This document shows positions 44,807 through 54,200 of a DNA stretch of 64,000 nt, in pieces. The notes under the pieces were generated by a model. It had not been told where the DNA came from. It did no database searches and worked only from the letters and a program-made list of their open reading frames with translations. The position numbers were made by a program, and so were the translations under genes. The stretch's first letter is position 1, and each line of letters starts with the position of its first letter. The DNA comes from Actinoplanes derwentensis (lineage in GTDB: Bacteria; Actinomycetota; Actinomycetes; Mycobacteriales; Micromonosporaceae), in contig NZ_LT629758.1 in the NCBI RefSeq assembly GCF_900104725.1, forward strand, positions 9,262,001-9,326,000. The letters run 5' to 3'.

Positions 44807-45736
44807 ATGGTGGGTGGCGACGCGGCCGCGGTGCGGGTACGGGACGTCGTGGTGCGCTACGGCGACACGACCGCCGTCGGTGGGGTGTCCCTGACCCTGC
44901 CACGCGGGCGGGTGCTCGCCCTGCTCGGGCACAACGGCGCCGGGAAGACGAGCCTGCTCCAGGTGTGTGAGGGCTTCCGGCGGCCGGCCGGCGGCGAGGC
45001 CCGGGTGCTGGGGCTGGACCCGGTCGGCGACCACGACGAGCTGATGCCCCGGCTGGGCATCATGCTGCAGTCCGGTGGTGTCTACCCGTGGGCGACAGCC
45101 GGTGAGATCCTGCGGCTGTTCGCGTCGTTCGCCGCGAACCCGCTCGACACCGACATGCTGCTGGACCGGCTGGGGCTGCGGAAGTTCGAGCGCACCCGGT
45201 TCCGCCGGCTGTCCGGCGGCGAGCAGCAGCGGCTGAGCCTGGCGGTGGCCCTGGTCGGCCGCCCGGAGCTGGTCTTCCTGGACGAGCCGACCGCCGGCAT
45301 GGACACCGAGGCCCGGCACACCACCTGGCAGCTGATCGAGGAGTTGCGCTCCGACGGCGTGTCGGTGCTGCTCACCACGCATCTGCTGGACGAGGCCGAA
45401 CGCCTCGCCGACGACGTGGTGATCATGCGATCCGGCCTGGTGGCGGCGACCGGCACCCCGGCCGAGCTGACCTCCTCGTCGGCGATCGACGTGCTGGAGG
45501 TGCGCGCCGACCCGGGCCTGGACCTGAGCGGGCTGCGCGCCGGCCGCACGGTGGCCGAGCCGTCCCCCGGTTTCTACACGGTCTCCGGCTCGCTGGACAC
45601 CGCCGGGCTGGCCGAGGTGCTGGCCTGGTTCGCCGCCGCCGGGGCCGGGGTGACCGCGATCAACACGCGCCGCCGCACCCTGGAGGACGTCTACCTCTCC
45701 CTGACCACCCCGACCCCGGTTGGAGTCGCCCGATGA
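44807..45736 (+). CDS. ABC-2 type exporter ATPase
   Basis: 309 residues. Walker A GHNGAGKTS, Q-loop MLQSGG, signature LSGGEQQRLSLAV, Walker B LVFLDEPTAGMD, H-loop TTHLLDEAERL, then the C-terminal extension typical of drug and antibiotic exporters. ATG 44807 is chosen at the domain start; the frame is open further upstream. Overlaps the permease start (ATGA), so the two are coupled. The substrate is unknown. Confidence 0.9.
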   Translation: MVGGDAAAVRVRDVVVRYGDTTAVGGVSLTLPRGRVLALLGHNGAGKTSLLQVCEGFRRPAGGEARVLGLDPVGDHDELMPRLGIMLQSGGVYPWATAGEILRLFASFAANPLDTDMLLDRLGLRKFERTRFRRLSGGEQQRLSLAVALVGRPELVFLDEPTAGMDTEARHTTWQLIEELRSDGVSVLLTTHLLDEAERLADDVVIMRSGLVAATGTPAELTSSSAIDVLEVRADPGLDLSGLRAGRTVAEPSPGFYTVSGSLDTAGLAEVLAWFAAAGAGVTAINTRRRTLEDVYLSLTTPTPVGVAR

Positions 45737-46488
45737 GCACCTTCACCCCCGCTCCCGGTCGCGCTCCGATGCGCGTCATCCTCGGCAAGCAGATCAAGAT
45801 GGAGCTGCTGCTGACCGCCCGCCGTGGTGAGGCGGTGGTCCTCGCGATGGGGGTGCCGCTGCTGGTGCTGCTCGGCGCGGGACTCTTCGACGTGACGAAC
45901 CTGCCGACCGAGGACCGTCTCGGGTACGTGGTGCCCGGCGTGCTGGCGCTGACCGTCATGTCGACCGCGTTCACCGGCCAGGCGATCACCACCGGCTACG
46001 AGCGTAGTTATGGCGTACTCAAAAGGCTCGGCGCTTCGCCGTTGACCCGGCCCGGACTGCTGATCGCGAAGACCGCCGCCGTGCTCGCCCAGATCGTGGT
46101 GCAGGTGCTGGTGCTCGCGCTGGTCGGGTTCGCGGTCGGCTGGCGTCCCGAGGCCGGCGCGCTGCTGCCCGCGGTCGGCGTGACCGTGCTGGCCGCCGCC
46201 GGTTACAGCGGCCTGGCCCTGCTGCTGGCCAGCGTGCTCAAACCGGAGACCACCACCGGTGCGGCGACCCTGATCTACGTGGTGATGCTGTCCGTCGGCG
46301 GGATCATGTTCGGTGCCCCCGACCTGGGCGCCGCCGGCTGGTTCCTGCTGCCGCTGGCCGCACACGCCGAAGCGCTGCGGGAGGCCCTGATGCACGGCGG
46401 CTCGGTCCCGCTCGGCATCTGGGCGGCCCTCCTGGCCTGGGCGATCGTCTGGCCGGCTGCGGCAGCCCGTAACTTCAAGTGGGAGTGA
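45733..46488 (+). CDS. ABC-2 type exporter permease
   Basis: 251 residues with six predicted helices (GEAVVLAMGVPLLVLLGAGL first) and the ABC-2 family stretch YERSYGVLKRLGASPLTRPG, a conserved cytoplasmic loop contacting the ATPase. Start overlaps the ATPase stop. The last gene of the pair; 123 bp later a toxin-antitoxin module begins. Confidence 0.88.
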   Translation: MSTFTPAPGRAPMRVILGKQIKMELLLTARRGEAVVLAMGVPLLVLLGAGLFDVTNLPTEDRLGYVVPGVLALTVMSTAFTGQAITTGYERSYGVLKRLGASPLTRPGLLIAKTAAVLAQIVVQVLVLALVGFAVGWRPEAGALLPAVGVTVLAAAGYSGLALLLASVLKPETTTGAATLIYVVMLSVGGIMFGAPDLGAAGWFLLPLAAHAEALREALMHGGSVPLGIWAALLAWAIVWPAAAARNFKWE

Positions 46489-46514
46489 ATGCGGTGGTAC
46501 GACCGTCCCTTGAC

Positions 46515-46596
46515 TGGCAGTAATGTTTGTCTTTGCCAATCCTTGTTCTGTCTGCCAAATCATGATGGTTGATGACAGGACCGCTGTAGACTGGCA
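46515..46596 (+). promoter_or_regulatory. toxin-antitoxin promoter with TGGCA/TGCCA half-sites
   Basis: Four half-sites lie between the ABC permease and the antitoxin: TGGCA at 46515 and 46592, and the reverse TGCCA at 46534 and 46553. A TAGACT -10 box at 46587-46592 overlaps the last one. Autoregulation by the antitoxin-toxin complex would fit. The stretch is less GC-rich than its surroundings. Confidence 0.4.
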
Positions 46597-46611
46597 TGCG
46601 AGGAGGTCGTT

Positions 46612-46938
46612 ATGGCGAAGGTTTTGGAAGGTCGAGTCTCGAAGGAAGGCCGGGTGGTGATCCCGGCGGACATCCGGCAGATGCTGGGTGTCGCTGAGGG
46701 TGACCGGGTGCAATTCGTCGTCGAGGACAGCGGTGATGTGCACCTGACCACTCAGCAGGCGCTGGCGGAGTCTGTGTGGGCGCAGAACTCCCGGGTGGTC
46801 GACGACGTCGACGAGGCCGATCGCTCTCAGGAGAGCAGTGCGGACGCCGGCCGGGTGGCCCGCTGGTTCGACGGCGAGGCTGAGGACATGGCTCCGATGC
46901 CGGGCGACGCGTTGCTGATGCAGCTGTTCGCCAAGTGA
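46612..46938 (+). CDS. AbrB/SpoVT-type antitoxin of a VapBC-like module
   Basis: 108 residues. The N-terminal ~45 residues form a swapped-hairpin AbrB domain: GRVSKEGRVVIPADIRQMLGV followed by GDRVQF, which binds DNA as a dimer. The C-terminal half is acidic and probably wraps round the toxin. AGGAGG lies 5 nt before the ATG. Its stop overlaps the toxin start (GTGA), the usual toxin-antitoxin arrangement. Confidence 0.85.
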   Translation: MAKVLEGRVSKEGRVVIPADIRQMLGVAEGDRVQFVVEDSGDVHLTTQQALAESVWAQNSRVVDDVDEADRSQESSADAGRVARWFDGEAEDMAPMPGDALLMQLFAK

Positions 46939-47414
46939 AGCAGGGAACGGCCGGGCCGCTGGTGCTGGATGCGTCGGTGATGACCGCGTGGATTCTGCAG
47001 CAGGATCAGCGGTGGCAGCGGGTCAATCGGCTGTTCCAGGCTTCGCCCACCGATCTCGTCGCTCCGGTGCCGGCCCTGACTGAAACCATGTACGTTGCCC
47101 GTCGTCATGGCAACGGTGCCAGCTACCAACAGCTGCTCGCCGCTCTGACAAGCTTCGGGATCCGGACTGAACCGAGTACCGAAGCAGATGCGCTCTGGGC
47201 AGCTGACCGGATCGCCGAGTCGGAAGTCAACCCGGCGATCTGGACCACCGCCCGGGGCGAGTCGCGTGGCCCTGGCGCGTTGTCGCTGGGCGACGGTCTC
47301 GTTCTTGCCACGGCACACCGCCTGGGGACCTTTGCTCTGACATTCGATCAGGCGTGGGGAAACTTTCCCACGATGAAGTTGCCGTCGGCGAATGCCTGGA
47401 ACCTGCCCATGTGA
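46935..47414 (+). CDS. PIN-domain ribonuclease toxin, VapC type
   Basis: 159 residues forming one PIN domain. The acidic metal-binding residues are Asp12 (VLDASV), Glu50 (ALTETMYV), Asp120 (LGDGLVLATA) and Asp138 (TFDQAW). VapC toxins cut tRNA or rRNA and stop growth unless bound by the antitoxin. GTG start inside the antitoxin stop. All four catalytic positions are intact, so it is probably active. Confidence 0.88.
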   Translation: MKQGTAGPLVLDASVMTAWILQQDQRWQRVNRLFQASPTDLVAPVPALTETMYVARRHGNGASYQQLLAALTSFGIRTEPSTEADALWAADRIAESEVNPAIWTTARGESRGPGALSLGDGLVLATAHRLGTFALTFDQAWGNFPTMKLPSANAWNLPM

Positions 47415-47434
47415 CTGTCCACCAACCGGTTGAC

Positions 47435-47447
47435 ACTGTCTGACAGT
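47435..47447. promoter_or_regulatory. 13-bp palindrome between toxin and ABC exporter
   Basis: ACTGTCTGACAGT is a perfect inverted repeat with a 1-nt centre, located 47 bp before ATG 47494. It could be an operator for the exporter/two-component operon or part of the toxin gene's end. A matching GACTGTC at 47412 extends the possible pairing. Confidence 0.3.
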
Positions 47448-47493
47448 CGCCCGGTCGTCCCGTGTCATCCGGTTCTCCGCGAGGCTCTTACCT

Positions 47494-48330
47494 ATGGAAG
47501 CCATCGAGGTAACCGGACTTCGGAAGACATATGACGGGCGGGACGCGGTCGCGGGAATCGATCTCGTCGTCGCCCGCGGCGAGATCTTCTCGCTGCTCGG
47601 CCCGAACGGGGCCGGTAAGACCACCACCGTGGAGATCCTGGAGGGCCACCGCCGCCGGACCGCCGGTGACGTGCGGGTGCTCGGCGAGGACCCGGGCAAG
47701 GCCGGCTCGGCCTGGCGGACCCGGATCGGCATCGTGCTGCAGGACGCCGACGACGCCGCCGACCTCACGGTGCGCGAGATGATCCGGCACATCGGCGGCT
47801 TCTACCCGGACCCGCGCACCCCCGACGAGGTGGTCGAACTCGTCGGCCTCACCGCCAAACGCGACAGCAAGATCCGGACCCTCTCCGGTGGCCAGCGCCG
47901 CCGCGTCGACGTCGCCCTCGGTATCGTCGGCCGTCCCGAACTGCTGTTCCTCGACGAGCCGACCACCGGTTTCGACCCGGAGGCCCGCCGGCAGTTCTGG
48001 GACCTGATCCGCACCCTCGCCGCCGACGGCACCACCATCGTGCTGACCACCCACTACCTGGACGAGGCGGAAGCGCTCGCCGACCGGCTCGCGGTCGTGG
48101 CGGACGGCCGGATCGTCGCCGAGGGCACCCCCGCGACCCTGGGCGGCCGGTCCGCCAGCGAGGCCCGGGTGTCCTGGAGCGAGGACGGCTCGAAGCGAAG
48201 CGAACAGGTGGCCGACCCCAGCGACCTGATCCGGCACCTGGTGAACTCCGGCATCGACCTGACGACGCTCACCGTCACCCGGCCCACCCTCGAAGACACC
48301 TACCTGAACCTGATCGGAGCCGACAAGTGA
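47494..48330 (+). CDS. ABC-2 type exporter ATPase
   Basis: 278 residues. Walker A GPNGAGKTTT, Q-loop VLQDAD, signature LSGGQRRRVDVAL, Walker B LLFLDEPTTGFD, H-loop TTHYLDEAEAL. Similar in kind to the pair at 44807 but not a close copy. First of a four-gene operon with a permease, a sensor kinase and a response regulator, all with overlapping ends, pointing to a sensed and exported compound such as an antimicrobial. Confidence 0.9.
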   Translation: MEAIEVTGLRKTYDGRDAVAGIDLVVARGEIFSLLGPNGAGKTTTVEILEGHRRRTAGDVRVLGEDPGKAGSAWRTRIGIVLQDADDAADLTVREMIRHIGGFYPDPRTPDEVVELVGLTAKRDSKIRTLSGGQRRRVDVALGIVGRPELLFLDEPTTGFDPEARRQFWDLIRTLAADGTTIVLTTHYLDEAEALADRLAVVADGRIVAEGTPATLGGRSASEARVSWSEDGSKRSEQVADPSDLIRHLVNSGIDLTTLTVTRPTLEDTYLNLIGADK

Positions 48331-49118
48331 GCACCCTCGCGATGAGCGCCAGCCGGGGTCACGTCGAGATCCTGATGTTCCTGCGGGACCGGACCGCGGT
48401 GGTCTTCACCTTCTTCTTCCCGGCCCTGCTCCTGCTGCTGTTCGGCACCATCTTCGGCAGCGACTCGTCCGACGGGGCAGTCGCGGCGAGCCGGATCTTC
48501 ACCGCCAGCATGATCGCGTACGGCGTGCTGAACACGGCTTTTGTGACGATGGGCGCCGGACTCGCGACCGACCGTGAGGACGGGACACTCAAGCGGCTGC
48601 GGGGCACACCGATGCCCGCCACCGCGTACCTGATCGGCAAGGCTCTTCTGGTTCTGGTCCTGAGCGTCGCCGAGGCAGCCGTCATGCTCCTCGTCGGTGT
48701 CCTCGTCTTCGACATGCCGTTGCCACCGGCCGCGCACTGGCTCACCTTCAGCTGGATCTTCGTGCTCTCGGTGATCGCCTGCTCCCTGCTCGGCATCGCC
48801 GTCAGCGCGCTGGTCCGGAACGCCCGCAACGCCGGTGCCATCCTGAACGTGCCGGTGGTGGCCCTCCAGTTCATCTCCGGCGTCTTCATCCACCCGATGA
48901 GCCAGCTCCCGGACTGGCTGGAGAACGTCGCGTCGGTCTTTCCGGTGCGCTGGATGGCGCAGGGGTTCCGCTACGTGTTCCTGCCCTCCGACGCTTCGTC
49001 GCAAGAGCTCGGCGGCACCTGGAACCTCGGCGGGGTGGCCGTGGTGCTCGGCATCTGGTGTGTGGTCGGATTGGCGCTGTGCCTGGGGACTTTCCGGTGG
49101 AGCGGTCGCGACCGCTGA
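48327..49118 (+). CDS. ABC-2 type exporter permease
   Basis: 263 residues, six helices (VVFTFFFPALLLLLFG first), with the conserved loop DREDGTLKRLRGTPM and the late helix GVFIHPMSQLPDWLE, hallmarks of ABC-2 permeases of the drug-export branch. GTG overlaps the ATPase stop (GTGA). Its last 22 nt overlap the kinase gene. Confidence 0.9.
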   Translation: MSTLAMSASRGHVEILMFLRDRTAVVFTFFFPALLLLLFGTIFGSDSSDGAVAASRIFTASMIAYGVLNTAFVTMGAGLATDREDGTLKRLRGTPMPATAYLIGKALLVLVLSVAEAAVMLLVGVLVFDMPLPPAAHWLTFSWIFVLSVIACSLLGIAVSALVRNARNAGAILNVPVVALQFISGVFIHPMSQLPDWLENVASVFPVRWMAQGFRYVFLPSDASSQELGGTWNLGGVAVVLGIWCVVGLALCLGTFRWSGRDR

Positions 49119-50224
49119 GCATCCGGCTGTGGGAGTTGTACTACCTGGTGGTCGCGCTCGCTCTGGCGGTCGCGATCGCCTTGCTGGACGGATACTCCCC
49201 GATCCCCCGGATGCTCGCCGTCGGCGCCATCGCCGGGATGGCCGCCCTCTACCTGCTGGGCACCCGACCGCGGATCCTGAGCAACCGGCAGAACACCCTG
49301 GTGGCCGCCGCCTACCTGCCGCTCTTCGCCCTCGCCGTGGCCTGCGTGCCGCACGCCACCTGGATGCTGTTCGCCGTCATCCCGATCTTCTTCATGACGA
49401 CGGCCTTGCGGACCGCGGTCGTCCTGGTGGTGATCGTCAACATCATCCCGGTCGTGCTGGAACTCCGGGCCGCTCCCGGCGGCATCGCCCTCGACCTGAT
49501 GATCGCCGTCATCTCCACCGCCGCCGGTGTCTGCATGGGCGTCTGGATCACCAGGATGGCCGAACAGAGCAACCAGCGCGCCCAGCTCATCGCCGAACTC
49601 GAAGCCAGCCGGGCCGAACTCGCGCGCCTCTCCCACGAGGCCGGAGTCGCGGCCGAGCGGAACCGGCTCGCCGGCGAGATCCACGACACCCTCGCCCAAG
49701 GCTTCACCAGCATCATCACTCTGATCCAGGCGGTCGATCCGGTACTTCGCGACGAACGCTTGGCCCTCGCGGTCCGGACCGCCCGAGAAAACCTGACGGA
49801 ATCCCGGGCCATGGTCGCGGCCCTCACGCCGTCGGCGTTGACCTCGGCCTCCCTTCCCTTCGCGGTACGCCGGTCGACCGCCCGTTTCACCGAGGAGTCC
49901 GGGGTGCCCTGCTCGTTCCGGATCACCGGCGACGAACGCGCCCTGCCCACCCGGGCCGAAGTGGTGTTGCTGCGCGCCGCCCAGGAGTCGCTGACCAACG
50001 TCCGCCGGCACGCGGGGGCCCAGGAGACAGCGGTGGTCCTCGCCTACACGCCGACGTCGGTGCGCCTGGTGGCCCGCGACGACGGTTGCGGTTTCGACCC
50101 CGCGACATCCTCGGGATTCGGACTCTCCGGAATGCGGGCGCGCGCGTCGGAACTCGGCGGCACCCTGGTCATCCGCAGTTCCCCCGCGGACGGCACCGTC
50201 CTCGAACTGGAGATCCCCGCATGA
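49097..50224 (+). CDS. sensor histidine kinase (LiaS/DesK-like)
   Basis: 375 residues. Residues 1-~150 contain about five helices with very short loops, as in intramembrane-sensing kinases. A coiled segment leads to the HisKA_3 box NRLAGEIHDTLAQGF with His196 as phospho-acceptor. The HATPase has the N-box NVRRHAG, DDGCGFD and GLSGMRARA. GTG 49097 is chosen because GGGGA lies about 7 nt upstream and the first helix follows soon after. Stop overlaps the regulator ATG. Confidence 0.88.
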   Translation: MERSRPLSIRLWELYYLVVALALAVAIALLDGYSPIPRMLAVGAIAGMAALYLLGTRPRILSNRQNTLVAAAYLPLFALAVACVPHATWMLFAVIPIFFMTTALRTAVVLVVIVNIIPVVLELRAAPGGIALDLMIAVISTAAGVCMGVWITRMAEQSNQRAQLIAELEASRAELARLSHEAGVAAERNRLAGEIHDTLAQGFTSIITLIQAVDPVLRDERLALAVRTARENLTESRAMVAALTPSALTSASLPFAVRRSTARFTEESGVPCSFRITGDERALPTRAEVVLLRAAQESLTNVRRHAGAQETAVVLAYTPTSVRLVARDDGCGFDPATSSGFGLSGMRARASELGGTLVIRSSPADGTVLELEIPA

Positions 50225-50838
50225 TCCGGATCCTGCTCGTCGACGACCATCCCGTGGTGCGGATGGGCCTGCGCGGCATGCTGGACGCCGAACCCGACCT
50301 GACGGTCATCGGCGAGGCGTCCTGCGGTGCCGAGGGGACCGCGCTGGCCCGCACCGCACGGCCCGACATCGTGCTGATGGACCTGCGGATGCCCGGTGGC
50401 GACGGTGTGGACGCCATCGGCGAGATTCTTTCCACAACCACCGGTGTACGTGTGATGGTGCTGACCACCTACGAGTCGGATCGTGACATCCTGCGCGCCA
50501 TCGAAGCCGGCGCCTGTGGCTACCTCCTGAAGGACGCCTCCCCCGCGGAACTGGCCGAGGCGGTCCGAGCGGCCGCCCGCGGTGAGACGGTGCTGGCCCC
50601 CAGCGTGGCGTCGACACTGGTCCGGCAGGTGCGCAGTCCCGCGCCGCCGGCCCTGTCCGCCCGCGAGACCGAGGTGCTGCGGCTGGTGGCGTCGGGCCTG
50701 ACCAACGCCGACATCGGCAGGCGCCTGTTCATCAGCGAGGCCACCGTCAAGACTCACCTCCTGCGGGCTTTCACCAAGTTGGAGGTGGCCGACCGTACCG
50801 CCGCCGTGACCACCGCGATGCGCCACGGCCTGCTCTGA
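50221..50838 (+). CDS. NarL/FixJ-type response regulator
   Basis: 205 residues. Receiver with Asp8-Asp9, phospho-acceptor Asp54 (IVLMDLRMPG), the Thr in LTTYES and Lys in YLLKD. LuxR HTH: LSARETEVLRLVASGLTNADIG and VKTHLLRAF. It is encoded in one operon with the exporter and kinase, so it probably activates that operon in response to the transported compound. Confidence 0.92.
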   Translation: MIRILLVDDHPVVRMGLRGMLDAEPDLTVIGEASCGAEGTALARTARPDIVLMDLRMPGGDGVDAIGEILSTTTGVRVMVLTTYESDRDILRAIEAGACGYLLKDASPAELAEAVRAAARGETVLAPSVASTLVRQVRSPAPPALSARETEVLRLVASGLTNADIGRRLFISEATVKTHLLRAFTKLEVADRTAAVTTAMRHGLL

Positions 50839-51164
50839 GGTTTTCCGCGTCGGCCCTTTCAAACCTGATCGGTTTCCTTCTCGACCGATTTTCCGCCTAA
50901 CCGGTGAGAAGACCGCCCGTCCGGCCGGTCCGAATCCCGTTCGCCGGAACCGGTCCGCTGGTCCTGCGTAGGTTCGCCGCGAGACAGGCACCCAGACGAA
51001 GTGTTGCGTTGGGGTGGATTCCCGGCTATGTGAAGGCATTTCTACCGGAAAACCCGTTCCGCCGGTAACCGCCCTATACGCCGGTTAGATTGCAGTTGGC
51101 GTCGCCTCGCATCCTTGCAGGCACCGCTGGAGGCCGGTCCCGAACCGGCACCCCCAACCGCCCT
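50839..51164. other. intergenic region before the riboswitch, no gene
   Basis: No credible reading frame. It must contain the end of the two-component operon and the promoter of the Calx-beta gene. An AAACC-N5-GGTTT inverted repeat at about 50860-50874 is a weak terminator candidate. TTAGATT near 51084-51090 could be a -10 box, giving a leader of ~170 nt. A GCCGGT-N4-ACCGGC hairpin at about 51133-51149 lies upstream of the aptamer. Confidence 0.35.
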
Positions 51165-51248
51165 AGGTGCGGTACCCGAACAGGCAAACCCGTCGCGAGG
51201 CGGGGACGCAAAGCCAGGGGCCTCCGCTGGAGGCAGCCCAGCCGCCGA
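51165..51248 (+). ncRNA. class I c-di-GMP riboswitch (GEMM)
   Basis: The GEMM-I core is clear: AGGCAAACC at 51182-51190, a hairpin with CCCGTC (51189-51194) paired to GGCGGG (51199-51204) and closed by the GNRA tetraloop GCGA, then the hallmark GGGACGCAAAGCC ending at 51215, and a second arm with the tetraloop-receptor side and GGCAGCCC. A G precedes CAAAC at the ligand-contacting position, as in c-di-GMP rather than cGAMP aptamers. The 3' end of the aptamer lies within a few nt of the AAGGAG ribosome binding site, so ligand probably controls translation. Confidence 0.85.
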
Positions 51249-51264
51249 AGGAGACAGGAAGAGA

Positions 51265-54200
51265 ATGCGTCATCGACCAATCCAAACGGCGCCGCGAGAG
51301 CGGGTGCCGTACACGCTCTGGGGACACACCCGCGTCCGGCAAGCCCTGGCAACCGCCACAGCCGCTGCCGTCGGCCTCGTTCCCGTCGTCTACGTCGGCT
51401 CTCCGGCCTACGCCACTGCCGCCGACGACCTCACCATCACCAGCCCGTCCAACTGGGAGGGCGGGGATCTCGAGTTCAGGTTCACCTACACGGGGACCGT
51501 GTCGGCCACCTACGCCCTGTCGATGCCGGCCAGCGCCCCGGGAATCACCGCGGGTGGCGGCGCGACTCTGGCGGGAGACGGAAGTGTGGACTACGTCAGC
51601 ACTCCGTTGACCACGGTGACTTTCGCGGCGTCCAGCGTGGGCTCGCCCTCTATCCAGACGATCACGGTCGAGACCGGCGCCGACACTGACGCGGCGGACG
51701 AGACCTTTACCGTGACCGCGACGAATACCCTGCTCGGTGGTGGCGCCGGTGACGGCACCACCGATACCGGGATCGGTACCATCTGGGCGGCTCCCGTCGC
51801 TGCACCGGACTTGACCCTGTCCGCACCGAGTACCGTCTCGGAGAACGCCGGGTTCGCCACGGTGCAGGCGAATCTCTCCCTCGCTCTCGCCCACGACCTC
51901 CAGGTCAAGGTTGCCACCGGCACCGCAGCCAGGGGCAACGGGGAGGACGCGGTCTCGCCGAACGACTACACGGCGCTGGCCTCCGACGCGGTCATCACGA
52001 TCGCGGCTGGCGCTACGTCGGGCGTCGTCAACATTCCGATCCTCGACGACGACATCGACGAGGCGGACACCCAATATCTCCGGGTGACCGGGACGAGCAC
52101 GGTCGATGTCGCGGTGGCCTCCGCGCCCACGCCGAGCACGGTGGACATCGGGATCAATGACAACGACGCCATCCCGACTGTCTCCATCGCCGATGCGGCG
52201 ACGGTCACCGAAGGTGGTGTCGCGAGTTTCCCGGTGACGCTCAACCGCGCGTCTGAGAGGACCCTCAAGGTCGACTTCTCGACCACGGACGGAACAGCGG
52301 CCACCCCCGCCGACTACACGGCGGTGACCAGCTCGACCATCACCTTCGACCCGCTGACCCAGACGGTCAACAAGACCGTGCAGACAGCGACCGATGCGGT
52401 GACGGAGGAGACCGAGACCTTCACCGCCACTCTCACCGCGGTACCCAACCTCGCGGCTCCGTCTATCGCCCCGACGCTGGGAACGGCGACGGCGACCGGC
52501 CGAATCCGGGACGTGCTCACCGTTCCGTCGGTCGGCGACGCCCTCACCATCACCCCAGCGACCAACTGGGAGGGTGGCGAGCTCGCCTTCAAGCTGTCCT
52601 ACAGCGGTACGGCGGCGGCCTCCTTCAACATCACCTTCGCCAACGGCACGGCGACGGGAGCCGCGGTTCCCGGAGCCGGCGGCAGCGCGGACTTCAGCAA
52701 CGTGACCCGGGCGGTGTCCTTCCCGGCGTCTTCCGCGGCCAGCCCGAGTTCGACGACGGTCACGGTCGCCACGGTCGCCGACGTCGACACCGCCGATGAG
52801 GCCTTCACGTTCACCGCCACGAGCGCGCAGGACAACAGCGCGAAGACGGCCACCGGCACCATCTGGGGCTGGGACACCAACGACATCACGCTGAGCGGCG
52901 CCACAAAGGTCGCCGAGAGCGCCGGATCGGTGACCGTCTCCGCGACGTCCACCTACCCGATGGCGCACGACGTGATGATCCCGGTGCGGACGACCAACCC
53001 GGCCCGGGCGGCCCTGGCGGGCGGCGACTACACCACGTCGTGGGCCCGATCCTCGGGCGAGGGCTTCCGCGACTACACCACTCTGCCGACCGACGCGTGG
53101 ATCACCATCCCGGCGAACCAGACGTCCGGCTCCACGACGATCGCGATCAACGACGACACGGCTGACGAGGACGACACCCAGTACTTCGACGTCGCGGTGG
53201 ATCCGGGGCGCACCGCCCTGGGTGGCGCCGTCGTGACCGCGCAGAACTCGGTCGAGATCGCACTCACCGACAACGACAACAAGCCGACACTCTCCATCGC
53301 CGACTCCGCGAAGACCAAGGAGGGCAATCGCCTGTCGTTCCCGGTCGCGCTGACCAACCCGTCGGAGAAGGTGACCTCCTTCGAACTCACGACCGCGGGT
53401 GTCATCGTGACCGGTGCGGCGGCAGCCGTCGGTGCGGCCTCCGACACGGGGACCAACGATTTCCTCAACGTGGCGGCTGCCCCAGCGCAGACCATCCCGC
53501 AGTACGGCGCGCTGGTAAACGTCCCGGTGACGACCTACATCAACCCGGCCGCCACCTGGGAGGGCCCGGAGAACGTCAGGGCCACGATCGCCAACATCTC
53601 CAGCGGCAACGCCACACTCGGCGCGAAGACGACCGCGGACGGCGTCATCGTCGATGCCGAGGCGGGCCAGACGGTCCAGTACAGCGCCGTCACCCCGTTC
53701 AACAACGCGGTTCGCTACTGGGACCCGGAGGGGAACACGGGCTCGGTCGAAAAGAAGATCTACCTCAAGTTCGCTACGGACTCCCCGCTGCCGGCGACGC
53801 TGAACTACACGTTCGTCGACGGGACGGCCAAGAACGGCGAGGACTTCGTCGGTAAGGCAGGAACGGTCAACCTCGTCGCCGGTGCCCCGGGTGCCTTGAC
53901 ACCGGTGGAGATCCCGATCACCGTCAACGGTGACCGGATCGCCGAGGCCGACGAGACGTTCAAGCTGAACGTGACGAGCACGAGCGGTGTTGCGGACGAC
54001 GCCACCCTGGGTGAGATCGAGTTCACCATCGACGATGACGACGCGGACCCGGTCTGGACCGTCGCCGGTGACGTCTCGGTTCAGGAGGGCACCAGCGGTT
54101 CCAGCCTTGCGCGGATCCCGATCCGGCTGAACGGCCCGGCCGGCACGGACGCCACCTTCACGGGCGCGATCACCGCGAATTCGGCGGTCGAGTCCACCGG

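Noticed and set aside
51115..51264. Upstream extension of the Calx-beta protein (50 codons)
   Set aside because: This stretch is the c-di-GMP aptamer, and the signal peptide begins after ATG 51265.
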